Shown: positions 1 to 6,776 of the stretch, piece by piece | Layout: each line of letters starts with the position of its first letter | How positions within the stretch are numbered: position 1 is the first letter of the stretch | DNA from: OFTM10 sp964196195 | GTDB taxonomy: Bacteria; Actinomycetota; Acidimicrobiia; Acidimicrobiales; Aldehydirespiratoraceae | NCBI GenBank assembly: GCA_964196195.1 | Contig: CAXMSE010000080.1 | Location: forward strand, 1-10,886 | Reading direction: 5' to 3' | Length of the DNA stretch: 10,886 nt | Notes under the pieces: generated by a model | Told to the model about the DNA's origin: nothing | The model's input: only the letters and a program-made list of their open reading frames with translations | Database searches by the model: none | Translations under genes and position numbers: made by a program

Positions 1-1
1 C

Positions 2-292
2 ATCGTCAGAGCGGCCGAGCATTGGGACGGCCCCGAACCGGTAAACCTCGGCGCCGACCGTGAGCTCCTAATAAGGGAACTGGTGGAGATCGTTGCCGAG
101 GTCACCCGTTTCGAAGGCCGAATCCGTTGGGACCAGAGCAAGCCCGACGGCCAACCCCGACGCTCCGTCAACGCCAGCCGGGCCAGGGAACTCTTCGGGT
201 TCAGTGCCACCACAGACTTTCGTGAGGGCCTGGGCAGGACAGTCGACTGGTATGAGGCCAATCGAGAGCTGGCTGAATCCCGCCGCTCCTAG
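2..292 (+). CDS. fcl: GDP-L-fucose synthase-like NAD-dependent epimerase (3' end only)
   Basis: The 5' part lies outside the window; 96 C-terminal residues and the TAG stop are visible. The fragment reads VNLGADRELLIRELVEIVA, then WDQSKPDGQPRR (fragment residues 43-54), then a closing segment EGLGRTVDWYE. The SKPDG-PR block, preceded by a 'VNLG...IREL' strand-helix and followed by 'GL..T..W', is the C-terminal signature of GDP-L-fucose synthase (Fcl/WcaG). That enzyme is a short-chain dehydrogenase that epimerises and reduces GDP-4-keto-6-deoxymannose to GDP-L-fucose in the cytoplasm. The NAD(P)-binding glycine motif and the YxxxK catalytic pair are off-window, so related extended-SDR epimerases cannot be excluded. 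It runs tail to tail into the minus-strand decarboxylase-like gene, sharing a CTAG. Confidence 0.72.
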   Translation: MVRAAEHWDGPEPVNLGADRELLIRELVEIVAEVTRFEGRIRWDQSKPDGQPRRSVNASRARELFGFSATTDFREGLGRTVDWYEANRELAESRRS

Positions 293-1227
293 ATCGCCAG
301 GTAGGTGGAGAAGTACTCCAACGTGCGCTCGACCCCTTCGCGGAGCTGCACCTCCGGCTCCCACCCGAGTATCTCTCGGGCGCGGGTGATGTCGGGACAG
401 CGCTGGGTGGGATCATCGGACGGCAGGGGCCGCGTCACGATGTCGGATGAAGAACCGACCACATCGATGACGATGTCTGCGAGTTCTCTCACCGTGAACT
501 CGTGGGGGTTGCCGATGTTGACAGGGTCGGTCTCGTCGGAGTCGAGGAGAGCTATGAGACCGCGTATCTCATCGTCGACGAAGCAGAAGCTGCGGGTCTG
601 GGTGCCGGTGCCGTAGATGGTGAGCGGCTCGCCCTGCAGAGCCTGAACGATGAAGTTGGAGACTACGCGCCCGTCGCTGGGCCGCATCCGAGGGCCGTAG
701 GTGTTGAAGATGCGAACGATTCGCGTGTCGAGGCCGTGATAGCGGTGATACGCCATCGTCATCGCCTCGGCGAAGCGCTTCGCCTCGTCGTAGACGCCTC
801 GGGGTCCCACCGGATTCACGTTTCCCCAGTAGTCCTCGGTCTGGGGATGCACGTGGGGGTCGCCGTAGATCTCCGAGGTCGATGCAAGGAAGAACTTCGC
901 TTCCTTTTCCTTGGCGAGCCCGAGTGTGTTGTGGGTGCCCAGGGAACCGACCTTCAGGGTCTGGATGGGCATCTCCAGATAGTCGATCGGCGAAGCGGGA
1001 CTGGCGAAGTGGAGAACGGCATCAACCTGACCCGGCACCCACACATAGCCCGACACGTCGTGTTCGATGAAGGTGAATCCGTGATGGGTGAAGAGGTGTT
1101 CGATGTTGGCAACGTTGCCGGTGACGAGATTGTCGATTGCCACCACCTGGTCGCCACGGGCCAACAGGGCATCGCTGAGATATGAACCGAGGAAGCCGGC
1201 TCCCCCGGTGATGACGATCCGCGGCAC
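289..1227 (-). CDS. uxs: UDP-glucuronate decarboxylase-like (UDP-xylose synthase) extended SDR
   Basis: A 312-residue cytoplasmic extended short-chain dehydrogenase. It carries the NAD-binding GGAGFLG (8-14), a STSEIYGDP segment (116-124, supplying the catalytic Ser/Thr), the YxxxK pair Y146/K150, RIFNTYGPRM (172-181) and the C-terminal DDPTQRCPDI block (271-280). This set is characteristic of UDP-glucuronate decarboxylase (UXS), which converts UDP-glucuronate to UDP-xylose through a 4-keto intermediate, and the length fits soluble bacterial UXS. The start is GTG: its first G is the last base of the preceding ugd stop (TAGTG), and no good Shine-Dalgarno is visible, so translation is probably coupled to ugd. 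The upstream Ugd would supply its substrate, which supports the call. A dTDP-glucose 4,6-dehydratase or UDP-glucose epimerase relative is less likely given the NTYGPRM and DDPTQR..PDI motifs. Confidence 0.85.
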   Translation of the reverse strand: MPRIVITGGAGFLGSYLSDALLARGDQVVAIDNLVTGNVANIEHLFTHHGFTFIEHDVSGYVWVPGQVDAVLHFASPASPIDYLEMPIQTLKVGSLGTHNTLGLAKEKEAKFFLASTSEIYGDPHVHPQTEDYWGNVNPVGPRGVYDEAKRFAEAMTMAYHRYHGLDTRIVRIFNTYGPRMRPSDGRVVSNFIVQALQGEPLTIYGTGTQTRSFCFVDDEIRGLIALLDSDETDPVNIGNPHEFTVRELADIVIDVVGSSSDIVTRPLPSDDPTQRCPDITRAREILGWEPEVQLREGVERTLEYFSTYLAI

Positions 1228-2498
1228 TAGGAACGACCGATGCCCTGATAGGTGAACCCGCGGCGTCGAAGTGCGCCCCTGTCGAGCAGATTGCGGGCGT
1301 CAACCACATGGCGGGCCAGCATGGAATCGGCGAGCTTGTCGAGATCGAGCCATTTGAACTCGTCCCATTCGGTGGCCACCACCAGGGCTGATGCTCCCTC
1401 GCAGGCCGCGTAGGCATCGCCCACCACCTCGAGACCATCGATCTCGGTGCTGTGCACCGCGGGATCGTAGGCACGGACGCGGGCACCTTTGGCGATGAGA
1501 CGTTTTGCCACCTCGAGAGCAGGTGACTCGCGAACGTCATCGGTACCCGCCTTGAAGGCCAAACCGAGCATGGCCACCGTGTTGCCCTCGAGGGATATCA
1601 CCGACTCGACCTTGCCGACGACGCGCTCGAACTGTTCGTCGTTGACCTCCACGACCCCTCGCAGCAGGGAGAAGTCGTATCCCGCGTCCTCGGCGATGGT
1701 GATGATCGCACGCGTGTCCTTGGGAAAGCACGAACCACCCCAGCCGGGGCCGGGCCGTAGGAACTCATGTCCGATGCGATGGTCGTATCCCATTCCGAGT
1801 AAGACATCGTTGACATCGGCCCCGACCGCTTCGCACACCGCGGCGATCGCGTTGGTGAACGAGAGTTTCGTGGCGAGGAAGGCATTGGCGGCGTACTTGC
1901 ACGTTTCCGCCGAGGCCGGGTCGGTGACCATGATTGGTGCCCTGACCTTGAGATAGAGCGAGGCAACCCGCGCCGCTGCGGCCTGGTCGTCGGCGCCGAT
2001 CACGACCCGATCGGGGTTGAGGAAGTCGTCGACCGCAGTGCCCTCGCGCAGGAATTCGGGATTCGACACCACGGGGATGTCGGAGCGCCCCAAGGCCTGC
2101 TCCACCAGCAGGGTCGAGCCCACCGGAACGGTGGACTTGTTCACGACGACCACACCGGGCTGGAGGTGAGGGCTGATCTCGGCGGCGGCGGACCGCAGAT
2201 AGCTGAGATCGGCGGAGCCATCGGAGGACTGTGGGGTGGGCACGCAGAGGTACACGAAGTCGGCATCGCCGACCGCGTTCTCGGCCCCCAACACGAAGGA
2301 GATGTTGCCTGATTCGAGGCCCTCGGCGACGAGTTCGGATAGGCCGGCCTCGTGGATGGGAATCTCGCCCCGCTGAAGTTGTTCGACCTTCTCCGGCACT
2401 ATGTCGGCACATATGACGCGGTGGCCGAGGTGGGCAAAGCAGGCACCGGTGGTAAGGCCTACGTAGCCAGTGCCGATGATGGCGATCATGCTGCTCAT
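1227..2498 (-). CDS. ugd: UDP-glucose 6-dehydrogenase
   Basis: 423 residues from the chosen ATG. The enzyme oxidises UDP-glucose to UDP-glucuronate with two NAD+, in the cytoplasm. Visible motifs are the Rossmann GTGYVG (9-14), CVPTP (about 85-89), NPEFLREG (146-153), the CKYAANAFLATK helix with Lys201, and the catalytic cysteine loop GWGGSCFPKD with Cys257. The C-terminal UDP-binding Rossmann half (GLAFKAGTDDVRESPA) is also present, and the length is normal for the family. The reading frame stays open 27 codons further upstream, but the start at 2498 has AGGAG five bases before it and gives the standard N-terminus (MSSMIAIIGTGYVG). It shares one base with the downstream decarboxylase-like gene, so the two enzymes form a coupled UDP-glucuronate/UDP-xylose pair. 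GDP-mannose dehydrogenase is a relative with the same fold, but context and sequence favour Ugd. Confidence 0.93.
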   Translation of the reverse strand: MSSMIAIIGTGYVGLTTGACFAHLGHRVICADIVPEKVEQLQRGEIPIHEAGLSELVAEGLESGNISFVLGAENAVGDADFVYLCVPTPQSSDGSADLSYLRSAAAEISPHLQPGVVVVNKSTVPVGSTLLVEQALGRSDIPVVSNPEFLREGTAVDDFLNPDRVVIGADDQAAAARVASLYLKVRAPIMVTDPASAETCKYAANAFLATKLSFTNAIAAVCEAVGADVNDVLLGMGYDHRIGHEFLRPGPGWGGSCFPKDTRAIITIAEDAGYDFSLLRGVVEVNDEQFERVVGKVESVISLEGNTVAMLGLAFKAGTDDVRESPALEVAKRLIAKGARVRAYDPAVHSTEIDGLEVVGDAYAACEGASALVVATEWDEFKWLDLDKLADSMLARHVVDARNLLDRGALRRRGFTYQGIGRS

Positions 2499-2503
2499 TC
2501 TCG

Positions 2504-2508
2504 CTCCT
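2504..2508 (-). promoter_or_regulatory. Shine-Dalgarno of ugd
   Basis: On the minus strand AGGAG stands five bases upstream of the ATG at 2498. It is the clearest ribosome-binding site in the left half of the window, and it decides against the longer open frame beginning at 2579. Confidence 0.75.
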
Positions 2509-2553
2509 GGACGTGGTTTCGTATCCCGAATCGGCACCAGCGCGCCAGCTATG

Positions 2554-2559
2554 AGTGTA
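2554..2559 (-). promoter_or_regulatory. Possible -10 element upstream of ugd
   Basis: TACACT on the minus strand fits the actinobacterial TANNNT pattern. It sits in the 84-base gap between the LCP gene stop and the ugd start and would give a leader of roughly 45-50 bases. No -35 hexamer lies at 16-18 bases: the best match, CTGACC at 2581-2586, is 21 bases away. It is therefore only a candidate for a separate ugd-uxs promoter. Confidence 0.22.
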
Positions 2560-2582
2560 GGCCTGCGATTTGGCCGCAAAGG

Positions 2583-4118
2583 TCAGCCGCAGGACTCGCC
2601 CTCGGGGGGACGTCCGAGGGCGCTCGACAGGCTGGTGACGGGAGCAAGCGTTGACGAGGCGGCCGCACTGTCGCCCGCCGAGAGCGAGGTCGAGCTCATG
2701 GAGGAGCTGGCCACCGGGAGCGTGCTGGTGCTCGTCGTGCCCAGGTCGGGGAGATCGACGCGGCCATGGGCGGCTATGGCCTCACGGACCTCATCGAGGT
2801 CCTGGGGGAAGAAGAAGGTGACCTCCTCGTGGTCCTGGCCGAGTACCAAGGTGAGTTCGGTGGCCGCCTGATCCTCGACCAGGGCGGGAACCGGTACGAG
2901 GTAACGGGCCAGCAACTCGGCCTCGTCGATCGCCCCCGGTGGGTAGACGATGATCGACGGCTCGGTGGCCGCGACCAGCTGGCGTTGGCCCGCTATGTCG
3001 AACTCGATGCTCGCCAACACTTCCGCCTCGCTGTCGACAACCAAGATGTCGGGACCGGCCACCGAGAAACGAACATCGTTCGGCGCCAAACCGTCCGCCA
3101 CGCCACGGAAGATGTCGAGGGCCTCCCGGTTCACTGGTCCGTCCACGAAGTGAGCGACGTCGCCCAGGTCGCGGTAGTTGCGCTCGGGCAGGACCTCTAG
3201 AGAGAAGCGTTGCAAGGAGGCCGGGTCGAAGTCGGTGAACGCCTCGGCGAGATCGATGAGTTCGGCCGGAGTGAGGCCCTGGTCGAGCACCACGCTCTGA
3301 GCGCCCGCGGTTATCAGCGACGACATCGTCGAGAGGTTTCGAGCGCCTCGGGCCACCGCACGATCGAGTGCGAGTACCAGAAAGTCTTGCTGTCGTCGGA
3401 TCCGGGCGAGGTCGGGCTGCTCATTGCCGACAGAGATCCATGCTCCTTCGATGAACTCCTCGTAGTTGCGAGAACGGACGTAGGAGAGCGCGCCTTCACC
3501 ATCCAGTACAACGCAGCCGGCCAGGGGCACATCGAGGCCGCTCTCGAGGTCGCGGGCTGGGTTGACGAACCACACGGGTACGCCGTTCAACTGGTCGACC
3601 ACGGCCTCGAACGCCAGGAAATCGAGCTGCACATAGTGGTTGAGCTGAACGTCGAACGTCTCACTGATCGTCTGCACCAGCAGCTCCGGGCCACCGATCA
3701 GTGAGGCGGCATTGATCTTCCACTCTCGACTTCCAGGGACGTCGACGACGAGGTCGCGCGGGATCGACAACACCCAGACCTGGCGGGCTACCGGATCCAC
3801 CCGCACCAGCGAGATGCTGTCGGCGTTGTGGGTGCCCCTGTCGTCGTAGACACGACCTATGTGGATCGGATCGCCGGGATCGATTCCGAGCGCGCTGTCG
3901 TTGCCGATCACCACGAAGTTGACAGGATCGCCGGGTGGGGTCTCGGTGATGAGCAGGTCGCCGGAGAACTGAACTCGCGGGATCTCGGCCACCGCCACAT
4001 AGAGGTTTTGCACGAACCAGGCCGCGCCGAGGGCACCGCCGATCACCCCAACACAAGCGATCATGACGATTCGCTGCGGCCACGTTCGCCGCAGGACAAC
4101 CTTGCCGTCGGCCACCAC
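2583..4118 (-). CDS. LytR-CpsA-Psr (LCP) family cell-wall polymer ligase
   Basis: 511 residues from the chosen GTG. A short basic N-terminus (RRTWPQR) precedes one membrane segment (about 17-44), placing the rest outside the cell. The LCP domain shows FVVIGNDSA (68-76), NADSISLVRVDP (98-109), SIPRDLVVDVPG (118-129) with Arg121/Asp122, KINAA (134-138), SYVRSRNYE (212-220) and DLARIRRQQDF (236-246). LCP proteins transfer glycan chains from polyprenyl-pyrophosphate carriers to peptidoglycan or other wall acceptors. Residues about 350-430 resemble a degenerate LytR_C domain, ending in a YPPG...LTLVLGQD pattern. Residues 461-499 are Ser/Thr/Ala-rich and probably disordered. The frame is open back to 4280, overlapping birA, but that part has no family similarity. 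GTG at 4118 (or 4115) keeps the basic residues before the membrane segment; no Shine-Dalgarno settles it. It sits between birA and sugar-nucleotide genes, fitting glycan attachment. Confidence 0.85.
   Translation of the reverse strand: MVADGKVVLRRTWPQRIVMIACVGVIGGALGAAWFVQNLYVAVAEIPRVQFSGDLLITETPPGDPVNFVVIGNDSALGIDPGDPIHIGRVYDDRGTHNADSISLVRVDPVARQVWVLSIPRDLVVDVPGSREWKINAASLIGGPELLVQTISETFDVQLNHYVQLDFLAFEAVVDQLNGVPVWFVNPARDLESGLDVPLAGCVVLDGEGALSYVRSRNYEEFIEGAWISVGNEQPDLARIRRQQDFLVLALDRAVARGARNLSTMSSLITAGAQSVVLDQGLTPAELIDLAEAFTDFDPASLQRFSLEVLPERNYRDLGDVAHFVDGPVNREALDIFRGVADGLAPNDVRFSVAGPDILVVDSEAEVLASIEFDIAGQRQLVAATEPSIIVYPPGAIDEAELLARYLVPVPALVEDQAATELTLVLGQDHEEVTFFFPQDLDEVREAIAAHGRVDLPDLGTTSTSTLPVASSSMSSTSLSAGDSAAASSTLAPVTSLSSALGRPPEGESCG
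2597..2622 (-). repeat. Perfect 9-bp GC-rich inverted repeat (hairpin) at the LCP 3' end
   Basis: In the minus-strand transcript CGCCCTCGG and CCGAGGGCG form a perfect nine-base-pair stem around an eight-base loop. It lies inside the last codons of the LCP gene, about eleven bases before the TGA at 2583-2585. No U-tract follows, so it is not a classic intrinsic terminator. It could weaken read-through into ugd or protect an mRNA end. The structure follows directly from the sequence; its function is inference. Confidence 0.5.
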
Positions 4119-4161
4119 GGCGCCGGAGCGTAGTCGCGTCGCGCCCCTGTATTGGTATCGG

Positions 4162-4941
4162 TCAGGTATCGGGCCGCAGATGGAGGATGTCGCCGACGGA
4201 GACGGCGTGCACCGTTTCGCCGTCGTGCACCAAGAGGCGGCCATCCCCGTCGACGTCGATCGCCGTGCCGGTGAGCGCAAGGCCGCCGGGCAATGAGACC
4301 TTCACACGCGTGCCGAGAGTGGCGGAGTGGCGTCTCAGCTCCTGCTCGACAGCATCGGGGTGAGCGAGCCGATGAGGTAGACCCCGGAGCAGGGAGGCCA
4401 GAAGACGATCGCGGTCGGGAGCTCCCCCGCAGTCCGCTACCGACGTGGCCCCCTCCACCGTGATCGGACCCACGTTGAGTCCCACGCCGACGACAACTAC
4501 GCCTGAGTCGCCCGGCACGTACTCAGCCAACACTCCTGCGAGCTTTCCCGGCTTCGGCCCGTCGATCACCACCAGATCGTTGGGCCATTTCAGTGCCACC
4601 GATGAATCCATCAGACCGTCGGCCGCCTCACGCGCTGCGGCGGCCACAGCGTTGACCGCATCGGATGGAGAGCGTGCGTCCACCACCAGGCGGAAGCTCA
4701 CCAGCAGGTGTTGTCCGGCGATGGCTTGCCAAGCGCGATCGAGGCGACCCTTGCCCTTGCTCTGGAAGTCGCTGACGAGCACGGACGGCTCGATCAGGCC
4801 GGTACGGGCTTCATCGGCCAGATCGGCGTTGGTCGACCCGGTGGAGGCAATGTGGCGGAAGGACGCGAACCCGGCCATGGACGCCGCTGTGGCACTTCGA
4901 CGGAACGCACTATGCTCTGGTGTCGTATCTTGGGCGTTCAT
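4162..4941 (-). CDS. birA: Biotin--[acyl-CoA carboxylase] ligase (biotin protein ligase)
   Basis: 259 residues from ATG 4941. The enzyme activates biotin to biotinyl-5'-AMP and transfers it to the lysine of carboxylase carrier domains in the cytoplasm. Visible are STGSTNAD (33-40), the biotin/AMP loop DFQSKGKGRLDRAW (58-71, matching the GRGRxGRxW consensus), KWPNDL (118-123), KLAGVLAE (133-140) and GVGLNVG (152-158), then a small SH3-like C-terminal domain with LTGTAIDVDGDGRLLV. No N-terminal helix-turn-helix is present, so it is a group I ligase without the E. coli BirA repressor function. ATG 4941 and ATG 4878 are both possible starts and neither has a Shine-Dalgarno; the segment between them has no clear family match. 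The frame is open to 5664, but that stretch is antisense to the carboxylase. The divergent neighbour encodes a biotin carrier, its likely substrate. The LCP gene follows after a 43-base gap. Confidence 0.92.
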   Translation of the reverse strand: MNAQDTTPEHSAFRRSATAASMAGFASFRHIASTGSTNADLADEARTGLIEPSVLVSDFQSKGKGRLDRAWQAIAGQHLLVSFRLVVDARSPSDAVNAVAAAAREAADGLMDSSVALKWPNDLVVIDGPKPGKLAGVLAEYVPGDSGVVVVGVGLNVGPITVEGATSVADCGGAPDRDRLLASLLRGLPHRLAHPDAVEQELRRHSATLGTRVKVSLPGGLALTGTAIDVDGDGRLLVHDGETVHAVSVGDILHLRPDT

Positions 4942-4959
4942 TGGACTAGTGATTAGCAC
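4942..4959. promoter_or_regulatory. 18-base divergent gap between birA and the carboxylase start codons
   Basis: Only 18 bases separate ATG (4941, minus) from GTG (4960, plus), and neither side shows a Shine-Dalgarno. The carboxylase start is fixed by an in-frame TAG at 4954-4956 and by its conserved N-terminus. Promoters must therefore lie within the opposite gene, or the transcripts are leaderless. TATGCT at 4911-4916, inside birA, is a possible -10 for the carboxylase with a leader, but no convincing -35 accompanies it. Confidence 0.35.
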
Positions 4960-6702
4960 GTGTTTTCGAAAGTTCTCATCGCAAACCGGGGAGAGATAGC
5001 GGTCCGGGTGATCAGGGCATGCCGCGAGCTCGGTATTCCGAGTGTGGCCGTCTACAGCGATCTCGATCGCGATGCCCTTCACGTTCGACTGGCCGACGAG
5101 GCCTACGCCCTGGGTGGCCAGACCGCGGCGGAGTCCTACCTCGCCACCGACGCGATACTCGCGGCCATCGAGACAAGCGGCGCCGATGCTGTCCACCCCG
5201 GCTACGGTTTCTTCTCCGAAAACGCCGACTTCGCTCGTGCCATCACCGAGCGAGGCGTCACCTTCATCGGCCCTCCACCGTCGGCCATCGACATCATGGG
5301 CGACAAGATCTCCGCCCGTGAGGCAGCCGAGAAGGTCAATGTCGAAGGCGTTCCCGGCACCACGGAGCTGATCACCAGCCCCGATGAGATCGTGGCCTTC
5401 GGCAACGCCGAGGGCTGGCCGGTTGCGATCAAGGCCGCCTACGGCGGTGGTGGCCGCGGCATGAAGGTGGTCCGCTCCGCCGATGAGGCCGCCGATCAAC
5501 TCGACTCCGCCAAGCGCGAGGCGATGAGTTATTTCGGTCGTGATGAGTGCTACATGGAGCGCTACCTCACCAAGCCCAGACACGTCGAAGTGCAGATCCT
5601 GGCCGACAGCCACGGCAACTGCGTGTACCTCGGCACTCGCGACTGCTCGGCTCAGCGGCGCCATCAGAAACTTATAGAGGAGGCCCCCGCGGCGGGAATC
5701 CCGGCCGACATCATCGCCGCGATGGGTGAGGCCGCGGTGAAGGTGGCGAAGGGCTGCGATTATGTCAACGCCGGCACGGTCGAGTTCTTATACGAGGACG
5801 GAGGGTTCTACTACCTCGAGATGAACACGCGCTTACAGGTCGAGCACCCGGCAACCGAACTGGTCACCGGCATCGATCTGGTCGAACAACAGCTGAGGGT
5901 CGCATCCGGCGAGGCTCTGGCATTCACCCAGGGCGACATCGAGGTACGGGGTCACGCCATCGAGGTGAGGATCAACGCCGAGGATCCTGCCGGGGGTGCG
6001 TTCCTCCCGTCGCCGGGCCCGATCACCGCCCTGTCGACGCCTGACGGCTTCGGTACTCGTTTCGACACCGGCTACGAAGCCGGCGACGAGATCAGTCAGT
6101 TCTACGACAACCTCATCGGCAAGCTCATCGTGTGGGGCCATGACCGCCCCACCGCCATTGCTCGCATGCTGCGTGCTCTCGGCGAGCTCCGGGTGGAGGG
6201 GGTCGCCACCACCATCCCGGCCGACATCGCGATCCTAGAGCATCCCGATTTCGCGGCCATCCGACACTCCACCAAATGGGTGGAGGAGACCCTCGATCTG
6301 TCGATGGTCGCATCGCCGTCCACCGGCGGGGCCACCGACGACCCGGATGGCAAGGTCAAGCGAGAGCTCGACGTCGAGGTGAACGGCAAGCGTTTCAGTG
6401 TCTCGATGTGGGTCCCCGAGACCGCCGACGCGGGCAGCGGGCCGACCCGTAGCCGGCGCAAGACAGGCGGGGCGGCTGGCGGCAGTGGGAGCGGCGACGT
6501 CACCGCGCCGATGCAGGGCACCATCGTGAAAGTCTCGGTGGCAGTGGGCGACACCGTCGAGGCCGGCGATCCGATCGTCGTGCTCGAGGCCATGAAGATG
6601 GAAAATAGCGTGGTGGCCGAGAAGGCCGGCACCATCACCGAGATTCGGGTCGCCGAAGGCGACTCCGTCGGCGGCGGCGACGTCGTCGCCGTCATCGAGT
6701 AG
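4960..6702 (+). CDS. Acetyl-/propionyl-CoA carboxylase alpha subunit (biotin carboxylase-BCCP fusion)
   Basis: 580 residues, close to mycobacterial AccA3 in length and layout. The biotin carboxylase part begins with FSKVLIANRGEIAVRVIRA (2-20). It contains HPGYGFFSEN (79-88), the ATP-grasp glycine loop YGGGGRGMKVV (161-171), EMNTRLQVEHPATE (287-300, with Glu287, Asn289, Arg291 and Glu295) and EVRINAED (335-342). A Gly/Ser-rich linker (about 493-512) leads to the biotin carrier domain with EAMKMEN, where Lys546 is the biotinylation site. The protein carboxylates its own biotin using ATP and bicarbonate; a separate carboxyltransferase beta subunit, not in this window, passes CO2 to the acyl-CoA. 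The substrate (acetyl, propionyl or longer) cannot be read from this subunit. The start is GTG, confirmed by the conserved N-terminus and an in-frame stop two codons upstream. The divergent birA encodes the enzyme that should biotinylate it. Confidence 0.95.
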   Translation: MFSKVLIANRGEIAVRVIRACRELGIPSVAVYSDLDRDALHVRLADEAYALGGQTAAESYLATDAILAAIETSGADAVHPGYGFFSENADFARAITERGVTFIGPPPSAIDIMGDKISAREAAEKVNVEGVPGTTELITSPDEIVAFGNAEGWPVAIKAAYGGGGRGMKVVRSADEAADQLDSAKREAMSYFGRDECYMERYLTKPRHVEVQILADSHGNCVYLGTRDCSAQRRHQKLIEEAPAAGIPADIIAAMGEAAVKVAKGCDYVNAGTVEFLYEDGGFYYLEMNTRLQVEHPATELVTGIDLVEQQLRVASGEALAFTQGDIEVRGHAIEVRINAEDPAGGAFLPSPGPITALSTPDGFGTRFDTGYEAGDEISQFYDNLIGKLIVWGHDRPTAIARMLRALGELRVEGVATTIPADIAILEHPDFAAIRHSTKWVEETLDLSMVASPSTGGATDDPDGKVKRELDVEVNGKRFSVSMWVPETADAGSGPTRSRRKTGGAAGGSGSGDVTAPMQGTIVKVSVAVGDTVEAGDPIVVLEAMKMENSVVAEKAGTITEIRVAEGDSVGGGDVVAVIE

Positions 6703-6706
6703 CTGC

Positions 6707-6724
6707 GCCGGGCCCACTCCCGGC
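6707..6724 (+). repeat. GC-rich inverted repeat after the carboxylase gene
   Basis: GCCGGG and CCCGGC form a six-base-pair stem with a six-base loop just after the TAG stop, and the overlapping GCCCGGGC palindrome (6723-6730) allows alternative pairings. No T-run follows. It could be a weak or factor-assisted transcript end, but in GC-rich DNA a stem this short may be chance. Confidence 0.28.
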
Positions 6725-6762
6725 CCGGGCCACCGGTTACCGCCTCCGGCCCTCGTTGGGAC

Positions 6763-6768
6763 TAGGTT
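6763..6768 (+). promoter_or_regulatory. Possible -10 element for a leaderless glycosyltransferase transcript
   Basis: TAGGTT matches TANNNT and ends eight bases before the GTG at 6777. That is the spacing expected when transcription begins at the start codon, as is common in actinobacteria. No clear -35 is seen. If the element is real, the GTG is the start rather than the TTG at 6756, which would lie upstream of the -10. Confidence 0.3.
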
Positions 6769-6776
6769 CCAATCCC

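Noticed and set aside
502..1185. 227-codon open frame on the plus strand opposite the decarboxylase-like gene.
   Set aside because: The minus strand carries all conserved SDR motifs here. The plus-strand frame has no recognisable domain and no ribosome-binding site.
2499..2579. Longer ugd start 27 codons upstream.
   Set aside because: AGGAG at proper spacing precedes the ATG at 2498, which gives the canonical dinucleotide-binding N-terminus.
4119..4280. N-terminal extension of the LCP gene to an upstream start at 4280.
   Set aside because: It would overlap the last 119 bases of birA with a sequence unlike any LCP N-terminus. A GTG at 4118 gives a basic stretch followed by a membrane anchor.
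4942..5664. The birA reading frame stays open about 240 codons upstream on the minus strand.
   Set aside because: It lies antisense to the highly conserved biotin carboxylase domain, shows no family similarity, and BirA motifs begin only after ATG 4941/4878. It is a high-GC shadow frame.
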